A stretch of 64,000 bases of DNA from UBA7803 sp034522075. Its GTDB lineage: Bacteria; Pseudomonadota; Gammaproteobacteria; Pseudomonadales; Azotimanducaceae. Every line of letters begins with the position of its first letter. Position 1 is the stretch's first letter. Made by a program: the position numbers and the translations under genes. Shown one piece after another: positions 9,449 to 18,269 of this stretch. The notes under the pieces are model-generated. The model was not told where the DNA came from. It saw only the letters and a program-made list of their open reading frames with translations, and did no database searches. The stretch lies in NCBI GenBank assembly GCA_034522075.1, contig JAXHLO010000035.1, positions 186,001 through 250,000 on the forward strand, written 5' to 3'.

Positions 9449-9570
9449 GGCTTTCTCTTACCTCCTGTGGTTCCTGACAATCGCAAATCGAATTCGTTGG
9501 GCAAGTACCAGGGCTCCATTCCAGGGGACTGATTAGGATGGCGCGGCGGCCCCGTCCATTGCGACGGCCC

Positions 9571-9696
9571 TCAGCCATAGGCGATGCGCAACAGCTCGAT
9601 GACACTGTTGATCTGCCGGCTCCAGAACCAGACCGCCGCCGCCAGAACCACGGCGCAGTAGGCCAGGGCCAGTTTCTCCAGGGCTTTTCGGCTCAT
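9571..9696 (-). CDS. 41-residue single-pass membrane peptide
   Basis: An ATG at 9696 follows AGGGAGCGCACC and opens 41 codons ending in TGA at 9571. The product is amphipathic then hydrophobic: MSRKALEKLALAYC, a hydrophobic stretch CAVVLAAAVWFW, then SRQINSVIELLRIAYG. It starts 17 bases after the stop of the 4-TM gene at 9713 and runs in the same direction, so it is likely the last member of that membrane cluster, perhaps a small subunit. No family is recognised, and expression is inferred only from position, the ribosome-binding site and composition. Confidence 0.55.
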   Translation of the reverse strand: MSRKALEKLALAYCAVVLAAAVWFWSRQINSVIELLRIAYG

Positions 9697-9712
9697 GGTG
9701 CGCTCCCTCCGC

Positions 9713-10189
9713 CTACGAAAAACCGATCCAGCGCCCGGAGGCGGCGACCGTGAACCAGATGGTAATGGATGTTACCGCTACCAGGCGCAGCACCCACGGG
9801 TTGAGCGCATCGTGGTCGCAGCGCAGCAGCGGCCGCCGCACGGTATAGACGAACACGATGCCCACGGCCAGAGCCGTCATCTTTGCCCAGAACATCTCGT
9901 TGTAATAGAGCTTCAGCGCCACCGCCGAACTCATGAAGATGCCGCTGGCCGCAGACCCCGCCAGAGCCAGATTGAACCAGCGCTGGGTATGTTCGATGAC
10001 CAGCCGTGAGGGCACATCGCGCAGCAGAACGCCGAGCAGGCGCAGATCGCCCAGCAGCACCATGCCGCCCAGCAGCGCCAGGGACAGCAGATGAAACATC
10101 TGCACCACCACGAAAACGCCGCCGTAGGCTTTGGACATCTGCGCCAGCAGCGAGGTATCGAGCCATTGGAAGAACGGGTAAAGGTCCAT
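9713..10189 (-). CDS. four-helix membrane protein, DUF6644-like (second paralogue)
   Basis: This 158-residue integral membrane protein has about four transmembrane helices. Helix 1 carries a His (VFVVVQMFHLLSLALLGGMV), followed by the GDLRLLGVLLRDVP loop; this pattern is shared with the upstream paralogue (ETTHVLTLAVFLGM, then IDLRMLGLIF). I place it in the DUF6644-type family from this signature. A conserved membrane His next to a haem lipoprotein gene would fit a redox or haem role, but that is inference. It starts 9 bases after the stop of its paralogue. Confidence 0.7.
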   Translation of the reverse strand: MDLYPFFQWLDTSLLAQMSKAYGGVFVVVQMFHLLSLALLGGMVLLGDLRLLGVLLRDVPSRLVIEHTQRWFNLALAGSAASGIFMSSAVALKLYYNEMFWAKMTALAVGIVFVYTVRRPLLRCDHDALNPWVLRLVAVTSITIWFTVAASGRWIGFS

Positions 10190-10198
10190 GGTGCGCCC

Positions 10199-10782
10199 CT
10201 ATTGCACCGCCGCGAGTTCGTCCACGCAGCCGGCGGCCAGGTACGTGAGCGGGCCAAGCTTTCCTTGTCGCAGTCGAACCAGTCGTAGGCAATGGCCCGG
10301 CCGGTCACCACCACCCCGGCCCACAGCACCAGCGACATTCCAGCGCCCACCCGCAGGCGTCTGGGGGCACGGGGGGCATGATCCCAACTTCCATCGGCAG
10401 ATTTCATGCGGTTGCGGAATACCAGCGCATTGATGCCCGCCGCCACCAGCAGCACCACCTTGATGCGGAACCAGATACTCTGGGTGGTGCGTTCGGGAAT
10501 CGCGTAGTAGAGCAGCAGCCCGGTGACCATCATGACGGCGAAGCCGATCATCATGGGCTTGTCCAGCGCCCGGGCGATACGCGAGGCCGGCACTTCGGGA
10601 AAGATGAGCCCCAGCATGCGCAGATCGATGACGAACAGCATGCCCAGGAACACGGCCAGAGTGAGCACGTGGGTGGTCTCGATCCAGGCATACATGTACA
10701 GCGACTCGTGCAGCGCCGTACTCCAGGCGTGGGTGTCCAGCCAGCGGGCCAGGCCGAGCAGCAGCTCATTGAGCACGCGCAC
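10199..10782 (-). pseudogene. four-helix membrane protein, DUF6644-like (first paralogue), frameshifted near its C-terminus
   Basis: From ATG 10782 the frame encodes MRVLNELLLGLARWLDTHAW, a helix with His in YAWIETTHVLTLAVFLGMLF, the IDLRMLGLIFPEVPASRIAR loop, two further helices and GMSLVLWAGVVVTGRAIAYD. After DWFDCDK the frame runs on wrongly into the next gene. A one- or two-base change near 10255 restores LTYLAAGCVDELAAVQ and a TAG at 10199, exactly 9 bases before the next start. That spacing argues that the intact gene ends at 10199. Expected length is about 194 residues. It is paralogous to the 158-residue protein at 9713. Confidence 0.7.
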
Positions 10783-10871
10783 ACCTCTGCCGGCGCAGCA
10801 TTTCGCCTGTCATAGCTCCCCCTCTCCCCGATACACAGCCTCGGAATTCTGCCTCGCCGGCACACACATTT

Positions 10872-11429
10872 CTACTCGCTCCCGGGCGGTGTGCCTTTGG
10901 GTATCTCCTGCACCCGGCCGTCGTGATAGATGCGCGCAGCCGGGAAGAAGCCGGCTGCCTCCAGGGTGACACTGACGGGGCCGGTACCGCGATTCTGCCA
11001 GAACCAGCCGTGCCACCCGGCAAAAGGTGCCTGATAGGTGCCGCGCCGGCCGGCGGCGCGGGTCAGCTCGAAACTGTCGGCGACACCGGCCGGTGCAGCG
11101 TCCGGCTCGCCGTGCAGCTCCGCCACGAGCTCTCCCGTGGCCCGCCAGGAGAACACCAGCCCATCGCCCGCAGCCAGGCGGTATTTGTATTCCACCGACT
11201 CGAACGGTGCCAGCTCGAAGGTCACGGTGTCGGTGACATATTTTTCAGAGGCTTCGGCCAGGGCTTCCTGCTCCGCCGGGGCCAGGGCCAGCAGCCCCAT
11301 GGCCCGGCCGCTGCCCAGGGGGTCCACACCGTATTCCGCGGGCAGCACGAAGGCTACCAGTGCCACTGTTGCCAGCAGGAGTGCCGCCGCGGTGGCAGCC
11401 AGCACGGCGCGCGGCGTAGCCGCCGTCAT
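10872..11429 (-). CDS. membrane-anchored periplasmic protein associated with HupE
   Basis: This 185-residue protein has one N-terminal transmembrane segment (VLAATAAALLLATVALVAFVLP). A periplasmic beta-rich domain follows, with KYRLAAGDGLVFSWRATGEL, ELHGEPD and APFAGWHGWFWQNRGTGPVS. This layout resembles proteins labelled transmembrane anchor protein found beside HupE/UreJ genes in metal-handling clusters; I make that link from memory of the motif order. Its ATG overlaps the TGA of the hupE-like gene by 4 bases (ATGA), indicating translational coupling. The function is unknown. Confidence 0.68.
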   Translation of the reverse strand: MTAATPRAVLAATAAALLLATVALVAFVLPAEYGVDPLGSGRAMGLLALAPAEQEALAEASEKYVTDTVTFELAPFESVEYKYRLAAGDGLVFSWRATGELVAELHGEPDAAPAGVADSFELTRAAGRRGTYQAPFAGWHGWFWQNRGTGPVSVTLEAAGFFPAARIYHDGRVQEIPKGTPPGSE

Positions 11430-12145
11430 GAGTTGCCCACCAGCAGGTACCCGGCGCCCTGGTAACCGGCCAGCAGAAAGCCCGCACTCATCAGGGCGGT
11501 ATTGGCCACGAAAGCCTGACGGCCGAAGCGGCGGCCGGCCCGCCAGCGGAACAGCAGCGCGACCACCACCAGCAGGGCCAGAACCTGCCCCGCCTCCACC
11601 CCCAGATTGAAGCTCAGCAGATTCACCAGCAGCCCCTCGTCGGCCAGGGCCATCTCCTGCAGACGGGTGGCCAGGCCCAGGCCGTGGAACAGCCCGAATA
11701 TCAACACGGCCAGGCGGGCGTCCGGCGCGGCGCCGAACAGCACATCAAAGCCGCCCAGGTTCTCGAAAGCCTTGTACACCACGGACAGACCGATCACCGC
11801 ATCGATGAGGTAGGCGTTCACCGCCAGTGCGCCCAGCACCCCGCCGATGAGCGTAACGCTATGGCCCAGAGTAAACAGCGACACGTACAGGGCTACGTCG
11901 CGCAGGCGTCTCAGGAAAAACACCACACCCACCAGAAACAGCAGGTGATCGTAGCCGGTGACCATGTGTTTGGCGCCCAGATACACGAACGGTCCCACGG
12001 CCGGCCCGCTGATGCCCTGGACGAACACGGCGTCCTGGCCGCCGATGGTATGGGCGAATGCCGCACCGGCGCCGCCCAGCAGAAGTGTGCCGAGCCCGGC
12101 CGCTGCAACCCGGTGCCGGATTTCAATGATCGTCGGTTCCGTCAT
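11426..12145 (-). CDS. HupE/UreJ family membrane metal transporter
   Basis: This 239-residue protein has a signal-like N-terminus and six or so transmembrane helices. The family signature H-x5-D-H is present as KHMVTGYDHLLFL, and a second conserved segment reads FTLGHSVTLIGGVLGAL, with GLFHGLGLATRLQEM further on. HupE/UreJ proteins are secondary Ni/Co transporters; no urease or hydrogenase gene lies nearby, so another metal is possible. The start at 12145 overlaps the upstream lipoprotein gene by 23 bases. The next gene overlaps it by 4. Confidence 0.8.
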   Translation of the reverse strand: MTEPTIIEIRHRVAAAGLGTLLLGGAGAAFAHTIGGQDAVFVQGISGPAVGPFVYLGAKHMVTGYDHLLFLVGVVFFLRRLRDVALYVSLFTLGHSVTLIGGVLGALAVNAYLIDAVIGLSVVYKAFENLGGFDVLFGAAPDARLAVLIFGLFHGLGLATRLQEMALADEGLLVNLLSFNLGVEAGQVLALLVVVALLFRWRAGRRFGRQAFVANTALMSAGFLLAGYQGAGYLLVGNS

Positions 12146-12593
12146 CCGAGACCATGTAAGGCTGATGACAGGCCACACAGACGTTGTAGAGCTGTCCGCC
12201 GATATCGAACAGCGCATCCGCGTCCTGGGCCTCGGCCGCCACCATGGCGCGCTCGCCCATGGTCACGATACCGGCTGCAAATTCGTTCCAGTCGGCGCCC
12301 TGGCTGCGGCCGGGCAGCATCAGCAGATTACCGCTCTCCGTGATCACGGCGGCGGCGTTGCGCACTTCAGCCCAGCCCTCGTCGGTGACCGGCGCCAGAT
12401 CCTGCTCGCCGGCCTCGGTGATCACCGACCCCGCTGCGCCCCAGATGACATCGGCGGCCGGGTCCATGACCCAGAGCATCAACTGGTGGTCGTCCAGCAC
12501 GGGCCGGAACGGCACGTCCGGCGGCGTATCCTGGCCGTTGCCGCAGCCTGCCAGGGCCAGCAGCAGCGCCGGCGCCATCATCGCTCTCAACAT
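12123..12593 (-). CDS. cytochrome c'-like monohaem lipoprotein
   Basis: This 156-residue protein has a lipoprotein signal (ALLLALAGC, acylated Cys at residue 17) and one C-terminal haem c motif CVACH (Cys139, Cys142, His143). A haem motif at the very end of a mostly helical 120-residue domain is the class II (cytochrome c'/c556) pattern. Cytochromes c' bind NO or act in electron transfer; which applies here is unknown. It is the first gene of the HupE/DUF6644 membrane cluster, 25 bases after folE. Confidence 0.72.
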   Translation of the reverse strand: MLRAMMAPALLLALAGCGNGQDTPPDVPFRPVLDDHQLMLWVMDPAADVIWGAAGSVITEAGEQDLAPVTDEGWAEVRNAAAVITESGNLLMLPGRSQGADWNEFAAGIVTMGERAMVAAEAQDADALFDIGGQLYNVCVACHQPYMVSDDGTDDH

Positions 12594-12618
12594 ATTGCTC
12601 CCCTCCCCAGGGCGGCCG

Positions 12619-13170
12619 TTACTTCAACAGGGCCAGAAACTCCGATCGGGTGGCCGGATTCTCACGGAAGGCCCCGAGCATGGCCGAGGTCTTCATCAGC
12701 GAATTCTGCTTTTCCACCCCGCGCATCATCATGCACAGATGCCGCGCCTCGATGATCACGCCTACATCCTCGGCACCGGTAACCTGCTGCAGGGCATCGC
12801 CGATCTGGAAGGTCAGCTCTTCCTGAATCTGCAGGCGGCGGGCGAACATGTCCACCACCCGCGCAATCTTGGACAGACCGAGCACCTGGCCATTGGGAAT
12901 GTAGCCCACGTGACACTTGCCGATGAACGGCAGCAGGTGGTGTTCGCACAGCGAATACAGCTCGACGTCCTGGACGACGATCATCTCGCGGTTTTCCGCC
13001 GGAAACAGCGCGCCGTTGACCACTTCCTCCAGGGTCTCATGATAGCCCTTGGTGAGGAATTGCATGGCTTTTGCCGCGCGCGTCGGTGTATCCAGCACGC
13101 CCGGCCGGGTGACGTCGTCGATTTCGCCGATGATCGTTGTGTAGGCTTCGACCAGGCGGGAATAGTCTTC
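12619..13170 (-). CDS. folE: GTP cyclohydrolase I
   Basis: This 183-residue enzyme converts GTP to 7,8-dihydroneopterin triphosphate, the first step of folate synthesis. It carries the zinc-binding and catalytic segment LYSLCEHHLLPFIGKCHVGY, the SKIARVVDMFARRLQIQEEL helix, and EARHLCMMMRGVEKQNS, which supplies the second zinc cysteine. The ATG at 13170 gives the usual compact length; an upstream in-frame start would add a non-homologous leader. It is first in a minus-strand series with the cytochrome lipoprotein and HupE genes, although functional linkage is not obvious. Confidence 0.92.
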   Translation of the reverse strand, partial: EDYSRLVEAYTTIIGEIDDVTRPGVLDTPTRAAKAMQFLTKGYHETLEEVVNGALFPAENREMIVVQDVELYSLCEHHLLPFIGKCHVGYIPNGQVLGLSKIARVVDMFARRLQIQEELTFQIGDALQQVTGAEDVGVIIEARHLCMMMRGVEKQNSLMKTSAMLGAFRENPATRSEFLALLK

Positions 13171-13315
13171 CATGGAACCTCTCGATGCGGTGCACCAGCA
13201 GTTTGCCAAAAAGGATGCGGCGGCGCGACGCCTCTCGGTACTGTCGGTACCGACCAAGGCCAGCGAAATCATATCCGAAAAGAGCGGGGGCTGACGCGTT
13301 GTGTCGATCGCTGAC

Positions 13316-13477
13316 CTACGTGGAGCGCTCCAGTTCTATCCGGATCTTCTCGGCTTCCTCCATAAGCTGTGCGTTTCCGCGCACATCCCCGCGACGCATC
13401 GCATGCATCGCTGATTCCAGCTTCTGTTGATAGGCTCTCTTGAGCTTTTTCGCTGGGTCGCGCTTGAAAAATGGCAT
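13316..13477 (-). CDS. small DUF6435-type protein
   Basis: This 53-residue basic protein starts MPFFKRDPAKKLKRAYQQKL and continues as a helical hairpin ending in EEAEKIRIELERST. The start pattern (M-x-F-F-K-R/K-D-P-x-K-K-L) and the length match the small cytosolic DUF6435 family, which has no known function. The ATG at 13477 is chosen because the family begins there; a longer frame upstream is unrelated sequence. It stands alone, convergent with nothing. Confidence 0.7.
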   Translation of the reverse strand: MPFFKRDPAKKLKRAYQQKLESAMHAMRRGDVRGNAQLMEEAEKIRIELERST

Positions 13478-13859
13478 AAATTCTGCCCCTGCTTCAGTCA
13501 TGGTCACTGGACGGTAAACGCGCTGCAGGCGATAGCCGCGCCTCATTCCACTACTTGAACATCCAGCGCGTGAACCCGGCGTCAACCACTGCGTCCACCG
13601 GGAATCCATGAGCGAGCAATATCTGTTGGACCACTGGCAGGGCTGCGATGAGGCGGTTGTCGCCGGTCAGCGATGGCCGCCAGCAAAATCCCGGCCGGCG
13701 CCGCGGCCGCGCTGCCACCCGACGAAATCTGCGCGGAGATCGAAACCCTCCACTTTCACCAGTTCCAGCGCATCGTCGATCAATCTATGCTGTCCGGGCT
13801 GAGCCAGGCCGATCTCCCCTTGCTGGTAGATCGGCAAACATGCCGGAAAGGTTTCTTCC
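13478..13859. other. 382-base region without a confident gene
   Basis: Both strands hold short open frames here. One plus-strand frame (13673-13885) reads plausibly as DEICAEIETLHFHQFQRIVD, but it has no match I recognise and overlaps the start of the adaptor gene at 13860. Given the frameshifts just downstream, this could be the remnant of a broken small gene ahead of the efflux operon. I cannot support a call. Confidence 0.35.
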
Positions 13860-14949
13860 ATGATGAAGCAATGGCTATCCCGTAATGCCGGTCGCCTGGG
13901 GATCGTTTTCGTCGCGCTGCTGCTGTTTGTCTGGGTGATTACCGGCGACTCCGAACCGGAGGACGACAGCGCTCCGAAGCCGCCGGAGGCGGTCATGGTG
14001 GGGCTGACGGACAGCCGCGTTGAGCCGGTGGAGCGCGTGGTCAAGCTTCAGGGGCATGTCGAGCCCGAACAGATCGTCCGGGTGCGGGCCAAGACCGGCG
14101 GGGACGTGGTCGAGACTCCCGTGAGGGAAGGTGCCGTGGTCGAGCCCGGCGACCTGATTGCCCGTCTGGCCATGGATGATCGCGCGGCGCGTCTGCGCGA
14201 GGCGAAAGCCGCCGAGCGCGAGGCGCAGGGAGACTACGATGCCGCGGCGCGGATGGCGGACCAGGGCTTCCAGGCTCGGCTGGTGGCTGAACGCGCTCTT
14301 GCCGAGCTCGAATCCGCCCGGGCCCGGGTGGCCTCGATCGAGCTGGATATCGACCGAACCGGCATCAAGGCCCCCATCGCCGGCGTGCTCAATCGCCAGA
14401 TCACCCGCCAGGGGGATGTCGTCTCAGCCGGCGAGCCGGTAGCCGAGATCGTCGAGAACAATCCCCTGCGGGCTGTGGTGCACATACCCCAGCACCGCGT
14501 GCACGAGGTCGCCGAGGGGCAGATCGCCCGGGTAACCTTCCTCGACGGCCAGGTGCGCACGGGCAGGGTGCAGTACGTGTCCGCCACCGCCGATGACGAG
14601 ACTCGGACCTTCCCTGCCCGGGTGAGGGTGGACAACCCGGACCGCGACCTGCCTGCCGGCACCAGCGTCACGGTGGAAATCCCGGTCGAGGAGGTCCAGG
14701 CGCACGCGATTTCCCCGGCGCTGATCTCGCAGAACGAGCGGGGCGAGCTGGGCGTGAAGGTCGCCGAAGCGGATGCCGCGGGTGAACTCCACGCCCGCTT
14801 TGTCCCGGTCTCACTGATCCAGTGCGAGCGCCGAACGGGTCTGGGTGACCGGCCTGCCCGAACAGGTGCGGCTGATCTCGCTGGGGCAGGGTTTCGTGCG
14901 CGACGGCGATCCCGTCGAGGAAAGCCCCGACCAGGATGGGAGCCCGTGA
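13860..14949 (+). pseudogene. RND efflux membrane-fusion (HlyD-like) adaptor, frameshifted near the end
   Basis: The protein starts MMKQWLSRNAGRLGIVFVAL (membrane anchor). It continues with a lipoyl-type segment (VRVRAKTGGDVVETPVREGA), an alpha-hairpin (residues about 110-155), the second lipoyl half (GIKAPIAGVLNRQITRQGDV) and a beta-barrel domain. At about 14822 the frame is lost; one base later the expected end VWVTGLPEQVRLISLGQGFV resumes and stops with TGA at 14947. The adaptor links an inner-membrane RND pump to an outer-membrane channel. The GTGA overlap shows it is coupled to the pump gene at 14946. Confidence 0.82.
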
Positions 14950-17900
14950 ACGGGCTGCTGGCTGCGCTTTTTTCCCGTTCGCGCAGCGTGCTGCTGGTGT
15001 TGCTGGCGCTGCTGGCAGCAGGCGGAATGGCCTACTGGCGAGATCGCAAAGAGGCTGCGCCGGATGTCGATGTGCCGATATTCTTCGTCACCGTCGCCTA
15101 TCCGGGCATCTCACCCGAGGACAGCGAGCGGCTGCTGGTCCGCCCGCTGGAACGCGAACTGGGCGGCATCGAGGGGCTCGACGAGATGCAGGCCAGCGCC
15201 GGGGAGGGCTTCGCTCTGCTCCGGCTGGATTTCGACCCCGGCTACGACAACCGTCGGGCGCTGGCCGATGTGCGCGAGGAGGTGGATCTCGTCCGGCCCG
15301 ATCTGCCGCCGGGGGTCGAGGAGCCCATGGTCACCGAGGTCGACCTGTCGATGTTTCCCGTCCTGATCGCCACCCTGTCCGGCTCGGCCCCCGAGCGGAC
15401 CCTGGTGCAGATTGCCCGCGAGCTGCGCGACCAGATCGAGACGCTGCCGGGCGTACTCGAGGTGGGGATCGGCGGCGATCGCGAGGATCTGCTCGAGGTG
15501 CTGGTCGACCCGCGCACGCTGGAGACCTACCAACTGCCTTTCAACGACCTGGTCGCGGCCATCGAACGCAACAACCAGCTGGTGGCCGCTGGGGCACTGG
15601 ATTCCGGTTCCGGGCGGTTGAACATAAAGGTCCCGGGCGTGATCGAGTCGGTCTCCGATGTCCTCGAACTGCCCGTGATCTCGCACGACGGCACCGTTGT
15701 GACCTTCCAGGAGGTTGCCGATGCCCGTCGTACCTTCAAGGATCCGGAAGGCTTCGCGCGAATCGACGGCAAACCGGCTGTGTCACTGGAGATACGCAAG
15801 CGTGCCGGTGCCAACATCATCGACGCAGCCGCCGACGAGGGCGGTCATCGAACAGTCCAGCGCGCGAGTGGCCGGCGGCATCACGGTGCGATCATCCTGC
15901 AGGACAGCGCCGAGGACATCGATGATCTGCTGGGCGATCTCGAGAACAATGTCATCACGGCGATCCTGCTGGTGATGCTTACCATCGTCGCCGCGCTGGG
16001 CGGGCGCTCGTCCTGGCTGGTGGGGCTGTCGATCCCCGGGGCCTTTCTCGGCGGGGTGCTGATCCTCTACGCAATGGGGTTCACCCTCAACATCGTGGTG
16101 CTGTTCGCCCTGATCCTGGTGGTGGGCATGCTGGTGGACGGCGCCATCGTGGTGGTGGAGCAGGCAGACCGCTACCTCGCCGAGGGATGGACGCGCCGCG
16201 AGGCCTACCTGGCAGCCGCGCAGCGCATGGCCTGGCCTATCGTCGCATCGGTAGCGACCACCCTGGCGGTGTTCTTTCCCATGCTTTTCTGGCCGGGGAT
16301 GGTCGGCGAATTCATGTTCTACCTGCCGGCGACCGTGCTGGTCACCCTGCTGATGTCGCTGGCGATGGCGCTGGTATTCATCCCTGTGCTGGCGGCGTCA
16401 ATTTCCCGCGGGCAGGACGCCAGCCGACCGGAGCAGGTGCAGCACATCCAGGCGGCCGAAGCCGGTCAATTCGACCGGCTGGACGGCCCGACGGCATGGT
16501 ACGTCGGCCTGCTGTACAGGGCGATCGCCTGCCCGGGGCAGACCCTGGGCATTGTCGTCGTATTCACCGCCGCCCTGTATGTGGCCTATAGCGAGCTGGG
16601 CCGAGGGGCGAACTTCTTTCCCGACGTCGAGCCGCGCTTCGCCCAGATACAGATCCAGGCCCGCGGCGACCTGTCGGTGTGGGAGCTCGATGACCTGGTA
16701 CGCCGAGTCGAGTCGCAGCTCCACGGCCATCCGGCCTTCAAGACGATCTATGCCCGCAGCATTGCCTCTCAGCAGGCTCGACTGGCGCAGGACTACGCCG
16801 AGGATGTAATCGGCGTCATCCAGCTCGAACTGGTCAACTGGCAGCAACGTCCGCCGGCCGAGGAAATCCTGGCGGATCTTCGCAGCCGATTGGACCACCT
16901 GGCCGGAGTGCGACTGCAGTTCCTTACTGAGTCAGGTGGCCCGAGCCGCGGCAAGCCCGTGCTGCTCGAGATCTCGGCCACAGATGGCGGCAATGAGGCG
17001 GGGCCCCTGGTCGACGGCGTAGAGCATCTGCGCCAAGGCATGTCGACCGTCGGCGGCTTCGTCGACATCGAGGACAACCGTCCGCTGCCAGGCATCGAGA
17101 TGCGCCTGGAGGTGGATCACCGCGAGGCGGCGCGCTTCGGAGTCGACGTCAATATCCTCGGCCGTGCCGTGCAGATGCTCACCCGCGGGCTGGCACTGGG
17201 CGGCTACCGGCCGGAAGACGCGGACGAGGAGGTCGACATTCGTGTGCGCTTCCCCTTCGACGAGCGCAATCTCGCCCAGCTCGTGAACCTGCGGGTTCCC
17301 ACGCCGGCCGGCATGGTACCGGTACAGAACTTCGTCGAGTTCGTGCCGGCACCCAAGACCGGCATCGTCCAGCCGCGGTGGATGGAAATCGACGCGTCGC
17401 GCGTGGCAGCCGACGTGGCTGCCGGCCGTGCTGGTTGACGATCGGTCGCAAGCCCTGCAGGACGCTGGCGGACAACCCCCTGCCGGAGGGTGTGCAGTTG
17501 TCGGTACGCGGCCAGCAGGAAGACCAGGCCGAGGCGCAGCGATTTCTGACCCTGGCGTTCCTGGCTGCCATCATCCTGATGACTCTGATTCTCGTCACCC
17601 AGTTCAACAGCTTCTATCAAGCCATGCTGGTGCTCACCGCGATCGTCTTCTCCACCAGCCGGGGTACTGCTGGGACTGCTCGCTGCGCCGAGCCGTTCTC
17701 GGTGGTGATGAGCGGTATCGGGCGTGATCGCGCTGGCTGGTGTCGTGGTCAACAACAACATCGTCCTGATCGACACGTACAACCAGTTGCGGCGCGACGG
17801 GATCGACCCGGCGGGAGCCGTCCTGCGCACCGGAGCGCAACGCCTGCGTCCGGTGCTGCTGACCACCATTACCACGGTATTGGGCCTCGCGCCGATGGTA

Positions 17901-18086
17901 TTCGCCCTGACCCTGGACTTCATCGGCCGGGAGTTCTCCATTGGTGCGCCTTCCACGCAGTACTGGGTCCAGTTGGCCACCGCGATCGCCGGCGGCCTGC
18001 TGGTTGCCACTCCGCTGACACTGCTGTTCACCCCGGCGATGCTTGCCTGGTGGGATGAACGCCGGGCGACGCCCCTGGTTCCATAG
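14946..18086 (+). pseudogene. RND-family efflux pump, several frameshifts
   Basis: The span equals 1,046 codons, the normal size for an AcrB-type pump. Segments include the first helix (LLALLAAGGMAYWRDR), VDVPIFFVTVAYPGISPEDS, the pump transmembrane block (LENNVITAILLVMLTIVAAL) and VVLFALILVVGMLVDGAIVV, where the proton-relay Asp lies. A second repeat carries LAGVVVNNNIVLIDTYNQLR. The frame changes near 15830, returns near 15890, and is lost again around 17425, 17660 and 17725. RAVIEQSSARVAGGITV and LPEGVQLSVRGQQEDQAEAQ are the out-of-frame pieces. No outer-membrane factor gene follows. Confidence 0.82.
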
Positions 18087-18269
18087 CGCCGGAGCCGCTC
18101 CTCAAGTTCTTCAAGCAGGTCGTTTGGAAGTTTTGACGCTATATCGTGTTGAGCCGGTTATCGGGGATATCCCTTAGTGATAAGTGCGGTCCTTTAGCGT
18201 TACGGTTCAAATGTTGGCCATCGACGAGCCAAGGACCGTTCCGTCAGATTCACATCAGGAGAATTGAAA

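Noticed and set aside
9931..10782. a 283-residue membrane protein spanning both DUF6644-like genes
   Set aside because: The last 100 codons run out of frame over the next gene; the natural end is the TAG at 10199.
13860..17438. a natural fusion of adaptor and RND pump in one reading frame
   Set aside because: The open frame joins the two only because of a frameshift at about 14822; the expected adaptor end and a GTGA start for the pump are both present.
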